The position numbers and the translations under genes are program-made. 34,239 nt of DNA from Clostridia bacterium (GTDB taxonomy: Bacteria > Bacillota > Clostridia > Oscillospirales > CAG-272), in assembly GCA_028720145.1 (NCBI GenBank), contig JAQYLJ010000015.1, positions 1 through 34,239 of the forward strand, in the 5' to 3' direction. Of the stretch, positions 26,872-34,239 are shown piece after piece. The stretch's first letter is position 1, and each line of letters opens with the position of its first letter. Below the pieces are notes generated by a model that saw only the letters and a program-made list of their open reading frames with translations, made no database searches and was not told where the DNA came from.

Positions 26872-27252
26872 TCATTTTTCCTCGGGGTTCTCGGTCGCGG
26901 TGTCCGCGGCGGCATCGTTCTTGTGCAGCTCGGTCAGGATCTCTGCGATGCGCGCGCCGTGGGAGATGGATGCGTCGTGAATAAACGAGAGTTCGGGCGT
27001 GACGCGCAGATTGACCGTCACCGCCAAATGGTGGCGGAAGAGACCCGTGCACTTGACGAGTGCGGTACGGACCTCTTTCGGGTCGCCCATGCAGGAGAAG
27101 TAGACAGTCGCGTTTCTGAGGTCGGGCGCGACCTCCGCGCGGGTCACCGAAACGAGCGCGCCCGTGATACGCGGGTCGCGCACCTCGCGGAGCGCGAGAT
27201 TGAGTTCCTGCGCCACAGCGTCATTGATGCGATTTCTTCTGAAATTAGCCAT
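26872..27252 (-). CDS. rbfA: 30S ribosome-binding factor A
   Basis: RINDAVAQELNLALREVRDPRITGALVSVTRAEVAPDLRNATVYFS; TPELSFIHDASISHGARI. Confidence 0.93.
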   Translation of the reverse strand: MANFRRNRINDAVAQELNLALREVRDPRITGALVSVTRAEVAPDLRNATVYFSCMGDPKEVRTALVKCTGLFRHHLAVTVNLRVTPELSFIHDASISHGARIAEILTELHKNDAAADTATENPEEK

Positions 27253-27314
27253 GTTGATTCTTCCTTTGCTTTTCTACCAATAGAATACCCCGAAATCGGA
27301 AAAAACACAACCCC

Positions 27315-28082
27315 TCAAAGGGCATATTTTTGTACTTTTGTCGGCAGGGGCGCTCCGAGCAGGCGTTCTGCCTCTTTTTCAAAGCGCGCGGGCGCGTCGC
27401 TGACAAAGACTTCGAGGTTCCCGTGTCCGACCTGCGGATTCGTGGCGACCATCGCCGCGGCGGCCGCCTCCCCCGCGCCGATAAGCCGCACCCCGGGGAG
27501 GGCGGCGGAGATCTGCGGAGCAAGCAGGGGAAAATGGGTGCACCCCAAAATCAAGGTGTCAATTCCGCTTTTCCCCAGCGGGGGGAGATAATGCCGTACC
27601 GCCTCCCGTGCGACCGGATCCCCGGGGGAAGTAAACCCGTTCTCGGCGAGGGACACAAACAGGGGGCAGGCGAGGGAACGGGTCGTGACCCTGCCGAGAC
27701 GGTGGAGCGCGGTCTCGAATGCACGGCTCTCCACGGTCGCCTCGGTGGCGATGATGCCGATGGTGCGGTTTTTGGAGGTGTGATAGGCGAGGAGCGCCGC
27801 GGGTTCCACGACTCCGATGAGCGGAACGGGGAAAGCGGGGGCAAGGTGGGGGAGCGCGACCGAAGAGACGGTACCGCAGGCGACCAAAATCGCGTCGGTC
27901 CCGCGCGAGACGAGAAACCCGAGCGCCTCTCGCGCGTAGCGGATGATGGTCTCACGGGAGCGGGTCCCGTAGGGCACCCGCGCGGTATCTCCGAAATAGA
28001 GGATGTCAAGGTCGGGGCGGAGACGGCGCAGTTCGCAGAGCGCGGTCAGACCGCCGAGCCCACTGTCAAAGACCCCTAACAT
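27315..28082 (-). CDS. murI: Glutamate racemase
   Basis: MLGVFDSGLGGLTAL, YFGDTARVPYGTRS, ILGCTHFPLL; start at 28082 overlaps the ddl stop by 7 nt (ATGTTAG). Confidence 0.92.
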   Translation of the reverse strand: MLGVFDSGLGGLTALCELRRLRPDLDILYFGDTARVPYGTRSRETIIRYAREALGFLVSRGTDAILVACGTVSSVALPHLAPAFPVPLIGVVEPAALLAYHTSKNRTIGIIATEATVESRAFETALHRLGRVTTRSLACPLFVSLAENGFTSPGDPVAREAVRHYLPPLGKSGIDTLILGCTHFPLLAPQISAALPGVRLIGAGEAAAAAMVATNPQVGHGNLEVFVSDAPARFEKEAERLLGAPLPTKVQKYAL

Positions 28083-29095
28083 GACAGCGCCCGCTCGATA
28101 AGACGGCGGCAGAGCAGGGGGAGGTCGAGCCCCTCGTGCTCCCAAAGGCGCGGGTACATACTGTCGGATGTGAACCCGGGCATGGTATTGATTTCGTTAA
28201 AGAACACGCCCTCCTCGGTCTTGAAAAAGTCCACCCGCGCGAGATGGCGGCACCCGAGGTGACGGAAGAGCGAAAGAGATGCATCCATGAGACGGTGCTG
28301 TTCGCTCTCATCCAGCGGGGCGGGGATGACGAGGCGGGTCGATCCGCGGAGATACTTGGTATCGTAGTCGTAGAAGTCGCTGTCCGTGAGGATTTCCCCC
28401 GGGCGGGACGCGCGCGGGGTCCCGTCGTCAAAGATCGCGACCTCGATTTCCCGTGCCCGCACGAGCGGCTCCGCGAGTAGGAGAGAATCTTCTCGGAACG
28501 CAGAATCCAAAGCGGCGGGGAGCGTGCTCGGGGAGAGAACGGGAGAGGCACCGAAAGAACTGCCCGAGCGGGCAGGTTTCAGAAAGAGGGGGAAACGCAG
28601 GGTCTCCGCGAGTTCCCGTGCGGGAGTCTCTCGCGTGATGGGGGTCTCTGGGAGGGTGGGGATGCCGATGCTCCTCGCCGCTTGCTTGGCGAGCAGTTTG
28701 TTCATCGCGAGCACCGAACACTCGACCCCACAGCCGACATAGGGGATGTGCCATGTGTCGAGAAATCCTTGCAGACGGCCGTCCTCGCAATAGGTGCCGT
28801 GGACGGCGGGGAATACGACATCCGGGCGGAGCAGTCGACCGTTGTCGGTAAAAAAACTGCCGCCCTCGCCGAACCAGATTTGGGTCAACCCGGGGGTATT
28901 CTCCCATGTGGCGTTAAAAATACGGTCGGGACTCCCGCGGAATAAAAACCATGTGCCCTCCCGGGAAATCCCGAGCGGGAGGACATCGTACCCTGCCGTC
29001 AGCAGGGCATCCCGAATGGCGGCGGCGCTCCGACAGGAGACCTCGTACTCGGGACTTCTCCCTCCGAACAGGAGGGCGACGGTAGGACGCTTCAT
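28076..29095 (-). CDS. ddl: D-alanine--D-alanine ligase
   Basis: VALLFGGRSPEYEVSCRSA, VHGTYCEDGRLQGFLD, FFKTEEGVFFNEINTMPGFTSDSMYPRLWE. Confidence 0.94.
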   Translation of the reverse strand: MKRPTVALLFGGRSPEYEVSCRSAAAIRDALLTAGYDVLPLGISREGTWFLFRGSPDRIFNATWENTPGLTQIWFGEGGSFFTDNGRLLRPDVVFPAVHGTYCEDGRLQGFLDTWHIPYVGCGVECSVLAMNKLLAKQAARSIGIPTLPETPITRETPARELAETLRFPLFLKPARSGSSFGASPVLSPSTLPAALDSAFREDSLLLAEPLVRAREIEVAIFDDGTPRASRPGEILTDSDFYDYDTKYLRGSTRLVIPAPLDESEQHRLMDASLSLFRHLGCRHLARVDFFKTEEGVFFNEINTMPGFTSDSMYPRLWEHEGLDLPLLCRRLIERALSC

Positions 29096-29145
29096 ATAGT
29101 CACCTCACAGGGGGAGATGAAGAAACATCCGTTCGCTTGGTATTC

Positions 29146-29952
29146 TTACTTTTTCAGCACCGCACAGCGGGGGTTTCCACCGAGGTCAAAGAGAACTTCC
29201 GCTTGCATCTGCCACTCTTCAGCGAGGCGTTCGATATCCGTCTTTTGGTCGTATCCGATTTCAAATACAAAGAACCCGCCAGGGGCGAGACACGCCCGAC
29301 CGTCACGCAGAATGGAGCGGTAAAACTCGAGCCCGTCTCCGCCGCCCGCGAGGGCGATGCGCGGCTCATACCCGATCTCGGGCGCGAGGGTATCGACCAC
29401 GGCATCGGGGATATACGGGGGGTTCGACAGAATGGCTGCGTAAGTGCCTGTCGGCGGGTCGCACAGCAGGTCGCGGAGGAAAAACGAGACACGGTCGGAG
29501 ACCCCGTTCCGCTCGGCGTTTTCCCGCGCAAGTGCGAGTGCTTTCTCTGACACATCGTATGCGTCAGAGGTGCAATCGGTGCGCGCCGCAAGGGTGGAGA
29601 CGGCGATACAGCCGCTCCCGGTACAGAGGTCGGCGAAATGCGCGTGTGGGGGCAAGAGACGAATCGCCGTCTCGACGACAAGTTCGGTATCCGGGCGGGG
29701 AATCAGGCAGTCGGGGGTCACCCGATAGGTTTCCCGGCAGAACCCCACTTCTCCGAGAATATATTGGAGCGGTTCCCGATTCAGCCGTCGGGCGAGCGCA
29801 TCCGCAAGAGCCGGACTGTCGCTCGCGGGGTCACAGCCGATGAGCGTGGCGGGCGCATACCCCGCGAAGTGAGTAAAGAGCAGGCGCGCCTCCCAAAGAG
29901 CGTCCGAAATCCCGACGCTTTCGAGGGCGCGCGCACATTCAGAGAGTTTCAT
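29146..29952 (-). CDS. prmC: Peptide chain release factor N(5)-glutamine methyltransferase
   Basis: DLCTGSGCIAVSTL, ILSNPPYIPD; 4-nt overlap with the upstream gene. Confidence 0.92.
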   Translation of the reverse strand: MKLSECARALESVGISDALWEARLLFTHFAGYAPATLIGCDPASDSPALADALARRLNREPLQYILGEVGFCRETYRVTPDCLIPRPDTELVVETAIRLLPPHAHFADLCTGSGCIAVSTLAARTDCTSDAYDVSEKALALARENAERNGVSDRVSFFLRDLLCDPPTGTYAAILSNPPYIPDAVVDTLAPEIGYEPRIALAGGGDGLEFYRSILRDGRACLAPGGFFVFEIGYDQKTDIERLAEEWQMQAEVLFDLGGNPRCAVLKK

Positions 29953-31193
29953 GCTTTTTCGTTTGCGGCGGCGGTGGCATCAGGCGGCGTTGCGCCGTTT
30001 TCGGTCGGCTCCGCACCGTCACACGCATCGTCACACGCACCGTCACATACGCTGTCGGTTTGACCCGCGGCTGTGTCGGAAACCGCGCTGTCGACCGCAT
30101 CATCGGGTGTGGGCTCCGACACGGGGGCGGCATCTTTTTCCGCGGTCTCCGCATACCCGTCTTTCGCCTCGTAGGCGGCGCGGTCAAAGTCGGGGAACAG
30201 GTCGGAGAGCGCGTGCTTGGTAGCGATGATCGCCACTTCCAACTGTTCGAGCGACGGCTCCTTGGTGGTCAGACGCTGCATCCACAGACCGGGGGCGGAA
30301 AAGAACTTCACGAGCGGGCGGTCGCAATGTTTCCCCGCGTACATGAGAAACTCGTACCCCAGTCCCATCACGAGGGGCAGGAGCAAAATTCCGATACCGG
30401 TATAGATGAGGGATTCGAGCGTTTTACTGCCGGTGAGAATCGCAAAATCAATGCCGAACCCCCATTCGAGGACAATCCGAATCGCGAGCGACAGGAGAAT
30501 CCCCAAAAGAATCATGACAAAGAGGAACGAGGTGCCGCAACGGGGGTGGAAACGGGAGCATTTCTTCGCATTTTCGGGCGTGAGTTCCATGTGGCTCTCG
30601 AAGCAGGCGATGGTCTTATGCTCTGCGCCGTGGTACTGAAAAGTCCTGCGAATATCGGGGAGCAGGGAGACCAAAAAGATATAGAATATAAAAATGAAGA
30701 CTTTGATGACACCCGAGGTCACCGCTTTCCAGACTCCGAGGTCATGCCCGACGAGGTGTTCAAGCCCCTGCGACGCGAGGTTCGGCAGATAGAGGAACAG
30801 GAGCAGAGCAAGCCCCACGCCGAGGACGAGCGAGATGCCGCTCACCAAGTCCATGAGAGAAAAGCCGAGATGCTTCTTCATCCACGAGTCGGCTTTCCCG
30901 TCCGAGAGCTCTTCTCCCGCCGCCGCTTCGGCAGAGTCGGTGAGTACCGCGAAGGAGAGTTTCATCGACGCGATGAAATTGAAAATCCCGCGCAGAAAGG
31001 GCCATCCCATCCACTTGTGTTTCTCTTTTGGGAGAGAAAACTCGCGGGGGATGACTTTGACGGCACCGCTCGGGAGGCGGACGGCGGTGGAACAGTTCTT
31101 CCCCGCACGCATCATGATCCCGTCCAACACGGCTTCGCCGCCGACGCGGTTGAGCCGCTCGTTCACGGGACAAGTACTTTGTTTTTTCTTCAT
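29949..31193 (-). CDS. DUF1385 family membrane protein (YqhQ-like)
   Basis: VGGEAVLDGIMMRAGKN, WPFLRGIFNFIASMKLSF, RTFQYHGAEHKTIACFE, RFHPRCGTSFLF; location next to prmC. Confidence 0.88.
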   Translation of the reverse strand: MKKKQSTCPVNERLNRVGGEAVLDGIMMRAGKNCSTAVRLPSGAVKVIPREFSLPKEKHKWMGWPFLRGIFNFIASMKLSFAVLTDSAEAAAGEELSDGKADSWMKKHLGFSLMDLVSGISLVLGVGLALLLFLYLPNLASQGLEHLVGHDLGVWKAVTSGVIKVFIFIFYIFLVSLLPDIRRTFQYHGAEHKTIACFESHMELTPENAKKCSRFHPRCGTSFLFVMILLGILLSLAIRIVLEWGFGIDFAILTGSKTLESLIYTGIGILLLPLVMGLGYEFLMYAGKHCDRPLVKFFSAPGLWMQRLTTKEPSLEQLEVAIIATKHALSDLFPDFDRAAYEAKDGYAETAEKDAAPVSEPTPDDAVDSAVSDTAAGQTDSVCDGACDDACDGAEPTENGATPPDATAAANEKA

Positions 31194-31326
31194 GGGTATC
31201 CTCTATTGTTCTCTTGCCCGCGGAAAAGAAAAACCGCTTTTCTTTTTTCACGGGAACATTATATTTCATAATAGTATATCATACTGCGCGAATAAATTCA
31301 AGACCCGCGCCTGTGCGATGAAAGAA

Positions 31327-31354
31327 AGCACGCCGAAGAGATTCTCGGCGTGCT
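31327..31354 (-). terminator. Terminator downstream of the 5'-nucleotidase gene
   Basis: AGCACGCCGA (31327-31336)/TCGGCGTGCT (31345-31354); lies just 3' of the minus-strand stop. Confidence 0.65.
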
Positions 31355-31374
31355 GAAAAAATGAAAGTGCGTTT

Positions 31375-33792
31375 TTACGATTCGCCCGTATAGACTTTGG
31401 CGTACACCATCTCGATGGTGACCGTGCCGGAAGTGCTGACATAACGCTTGATTTGCCCGTAGAGGATGACCGTGTCGCCCACCTGCGGCGGGTTGGTCAT
31501 GGCATCGTAGCGGGTGCCGTCCATGTCGTAACAGCCGTAGATATACAGTTGATTGCCGTCGGTATCTTCGATATACATATTCCCGTATGTGGTGCTTCTA
31601 ATGGAGACGACCGTGCCGGTCACATAGTAAGATTCTGTGGAGGTCCCGTTGTCGGCGAGTGCCTCTCCGACTGCCGTAGCATCCGGGATGGAGGTCATCA
31701 CGGCACCCGCGGGGAGTTGGACGCCACCCGTGCCGCCGGTTCCGCCGCTGCCCGTGCTGCCCCATCCGCCGCCGCGGATAAAGTTCGCGAGGAGGTCGCG
31801 CGCGAAGGTGTCGTCGCTAAACCGGGCGATTTCCGTGATACGGTTCGGCGCGTAAGACGAAGTGTAGGAGTCGACGACGATATAGTAGGTGCTCGAGTCG
31901 ACGATCGACAGGGAAGAATCGTAGGCGGAGTGGTAGGCAGAGTTCGTGGAGTTGATGAATTTGCTCTTGAGGTCTGCGCCGCTGATGGAGCCGAGGACCA
32001 AGGTGTTGTCAAACGGTAGGAGCGAGAAAATGTCCGCGTAGGTGACATTTCCCGCATTCAGACTGTACGGCGAGCGGGTCTTTAGGTACCCGCCTCCCAA
32101 GACGACATTGTATGTACTCCACTGCTCTTTTCCGAATGCAAGATAGAGTTCCGCTATCTTCTCGGTGATTTCATCGGAGGACTTGCCGGACGAGAGTGTG
32201 CCCAAAACCGTTTCATAGGGGTTTTCATCGGGGAAATATTTATTGAAAATATTTTGGACGGACGGGTCGTGGGGAATCGAGGAATTGCCGTATACGGTGT
32301 TCGAGACACTTCTCGGCTCGACATTGTAGGAGCCGGTGACGAGGTTATAGGAGACCCGCGCGAGACTGATTGCTCGGTTCTCTCCGCCGCCTTGCAGGTG
32401 GTAGACCCCGTACTCGTCTTTCAGAATGTAACTCTGGTGGGTGTGCCCCTCAAAGACGAGGTCGACATAGCCGTTCGAGAGCGAGGTGTCGTAGTAGATA
32501 CTGCTCCCGTCCGAGAATGCGGAACCCGAGAGGGAGGTGATACCGCTCGTGCTGCTGCCGTAGCCGTCATGCAGGGAGTAGACGATGAAGTCACAGTCCT
32601 CCTCTTCCCGCAGGCGGGTCGCTTCGGCTTTGACGAGTGCGGTGAGGGCACTGCCCGTGATGAAGGTCATGCCGGTTTGATACTCTCCCGAGATGGAGGA
32701 GAGACAGTTTCCGATGGCACCGATGATGCCGATTTTCACGCCGCCGCGCTCCACCACGACCGACGCCTGACAACCTTCGAGCATCTCGCCATTGTACTGA
32801 ATATTGATGGCGAGGAGCGGGAAGTCCGCGATGGTACTGACCTTGGCAATGCCGGACTGCCCCCAGTCGAACTCGTGGTTCCCGAGCGTCATGGAGGCGA
32901 ACCCCACCTCGTTCATCCACTCGGTCATGAGTGCGCCGCGGTTGGTCGAGGACTCGACCGTCCCCTGCCACATATCGCCTGCGGAGAACAGCACTTCATA
33001 GGCGGACGCGTCCGCATACAGGTTCTTCATATAGGTGGTAAATTCGTCGACACCGGGCTGGGTGTTGGTGTCCATGTATTTGCCGTGCAGGTCATTGATC
33101 CCATAGAAGTCAATGTTCACACAGACATTCTGCGTGCAGTTGTCGCAGATGCCGTTGTCGTCGGCGTCGATATGGTTGCAGGCGCCCTCGGTATAGGTCA
33201 CCAAGCGGCTGTACGCGCTGTCGGTCGCGGTCGCGCCGTCCCCGATTGCCTGCACTTTCAGCGTGTCGCCGTCGGAGAGTTGCAGGGAGGTCAGGCTCGT
33301 GGTTTCGGCTTCCCCTTGGTTCAGAACATATCGGTAGCCGACCGCACCCGATATCGCCTCCCAAGACGCGACACCGTCGTTCCCCAAGGTGATGACGGGG
33401 GTCGGGAGCGGGAGAACGCGCGTCTCTTCGTCGGGTGTGCCTTCATCGGGCGAGTAGGTGACTGCGGCAGAGTAGTCGCTGTCGAGGTAGTTGCCGTTTC
33501 CCTTCGCCTTGACCCGAATGCTCTCGCCCGCGTTCAGCGTGACCGAGCGGGCGGTCGTCTCCTGTTCTGCCTCGTCTCCGATGAGATAGACATAGCCGAC
33601 GGCGTGTTCGACCGCGTTCCATGTCGCGATGCCGCCTCCGGTGACCGTAACCTGCGGGGTCGCGAGTTTGACGGACTGCGTGCCACCTGACGGAGTTCCG
33701 CCCTCGAAAGTCAGTTCGCAGGACGCAAGACATAAAACAAGTGCCAGAAGAATCAAGATGGCAGAGAGAAGACGCGGGCAAGTTCTTTTCAT
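31375..33792 (-). CDS. 5'-nucleotidase/2',3'-cyclic phosphodiesterase-type metallophosphatase lipoprotein with OB-fold-like C-terminus
   Basis: Lipobox LVLCLASC; DFYGINDLHGK, SAGDMWQG, LGNHEFDWG, EGHTHQSY; C-terminal VTGTVVSIRSTTYGNMYIEDTDGNQLYIYG. Confidence 0.87.
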   Translation of the reverse strand: MKRTCPRLLSAILILLALVLCLASCELTFEGGTPSGGTQSVKLATPQVTVTGGGIATWNAVEHAVGYVYLIGDEAEQETTARSVTLNAGESIRVKAKGNGNYLDSDYSAAVTYSPDEGTPDEETRVLPLPTPVITLGNDGVASWEAISGAVGYRYVLNQGEAETTSLTSLQLSDGDTLKVQAIGDGATATDSAYSRLVTYTEGACNHIDADDNGICDNCTQNVCVNIDFYGINDLHGKYMDTNTQPGVDEFTTYMKNLYADASAYEVLFSAGDMWQGTVESSTNRGALMTEWMNEVGFASMTLGNHEFDWGQSGIAKVSTIADFPLLAINIQYNGEMLEGCQASVVVERGGVKIGIIGAIGNCLSSISGEYQTGMTFITGSALTALVKAEATRLREEEDCDFIVYSLHDGYGSSTSGITSLSGSAFSDGSSIYYDTSLSNGYVDLVFEGHTHQSYILKDEYGVYHLQGGGENRAISLARVSYNLVTGSYNVEPRSVSNTVYGNSSIPHDPSVQNIFNKYFPDENPYETVLGTLSSGKSSDEITEKIAELYLAFGKEQWSTYNVVLGGGYLKTRSPYSLNAGNVTYADIFSLLPFDNTLVLGSISGADLKSKFINSTNSAYHSAYDSSLSIVDSSTYYIVVDSYTSSYAPNRITEIARFSDDTFARDLLANFIRGGGWGSTGSGGTGGTGGVQLPAGAVMTSIPDATAVGEALADNGTSTESYYVTGTVVSIRSTTYGNMYIEDTDGNQLYIYGCYDMDGTRYDAMTNPPQVGDTVILYGQIKRYVSTSGTVTIEMVYAKVYTGES

Positions 33793-33957
33793 TTCGTACT
33801 CCCGCCCGCGGGAAAGACCTGCGAGCCAGTGATATAAATATAAGATAAATAGATAAGGTTTTCAGAGTTTCTCTATTTTAACATAAATATTTTTCTCTGT
33901 CAAATTCTTGCCTTTTTGTAAGAATAGACGAAAAAACGATTTTTCGCATATTTCCTC

Positions 33958-33986
33958 TTGACAGCCCAAAGAGATTTTGCTATACT
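33958..33986 (+). promoter_or_regulatory. Upstream sigma70 promoter (P1) of a tandem pair
   Basis: TTGACA (33958-33963), 17-nt spacer, TATACT (33981-33986). Confidence 0.75.
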
Positions 33987-34066
33987 GCCAAAGCGAGTCT
34001 TGAAGAGCCTGTCCCATGGGCGGCGAAAGCGGAAATCATTGATTTTCGATTTTTTTAAAAAAAGAC

Positions 34067-34095
34067 TTGACAAACCGTTTTCTATCGTGTATGAT
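34067..34095 (+). promoter_or_regulatory. Downstream sigma70 promoter (P2), probable rRNA operon promoter
   Basis: TTGACA (34067-34072), 17-nt spacer, TATGAT (34090-34095); AT-rich UP-like tract GATTTTTTTAAAAAAAG just upstream; downstream CCTTGAAAATTGAACAAC leader. Confidence 0.75.
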
Positions 34096-34239
34096 ATGAA
34101 AAGTCGCGAGTAAGAAAGCGGCGAGATTGGTCCTTGAAAATTGAACAACAGAAATTCGTATCACTGGAACTTGGTAAAACAAGATTGCAGTGTGAGGAAT
34201 CTCGAAAAACACTTTGAATAACTCGAAAAAGTAAAAGAG

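Noticed and set aside
27860-27900. MurI active-site variant (ACGTVSS rather than ACNT)
   Set aside because: The Cys is retained and the second GCTHFPLL motif is intact; likely ordinary lineage variation rather than a notable change.
29949-30120. Repetitive Cys/Asp/Ala-rich C-terminal tail of the DUF1385 protein (SVCDGACDDACDGAEP)
   Set aside because: Short low-complexity tail from a GTCACACGCA-like microrepeat; no evidence of function.

Overview
The window looks like a chromosomal segment from an uncultured Clostridia-type Firmicute; taxonomy is inferred from gene style only. The centrepiece is a co-directional fructan (levan/inulin/sucrose) utilisation locus at about 1.0-22.7 kb. It encodes an MsmK/UgpC-type ABC ATPase, an unknown membrane protein, a PfkB fructokinase, a surface GH32 with a C-terminal TM anchor, a LacI regulator, a substrate-binding lipoprotein, two ABC permeases, a GH32 lipoprotein with an altered catalytic motif (WMNEPHSP instead of WMNDPNG), two large extracellular proteins built from repeated 'NGGFExGxLxGW' modules, and a signal-less GH32. 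A 51-aa ORF that is absent from the supplied ORF track lies between the two NGGF proteins. Two palindromes sharing the core GGAA-N-CGATTCC sit upstream of the ATPase and of the first GH32, and are candidate LacI/CcpA-type operators. Downstream are a striking array of small hairpins framed by mirrored GTTATAT/ATATAAC boxes (about 22.84-23.06 kb), a nested MITE-like inverted-repeat element (24.36-24.73 kb), and housekeeping genes (CPBP protease, rbfA, murI, ddl, prmC, yqhQ-like). After these come a 5'-nucleotidase-type lipoprotein and, at the right edge, tandem sigma70 promoters with a leader resembling that of an rRNA operon. The left edge carries tRNA-Pro(GGG) with strong terminators. The best candidates for undescribed biology are the NGGF-module proteins with the intervening micro-ORF, the hairpin array, and the E-for-D GH32. 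All functional claims are from reading the sequence and need the searches stated.
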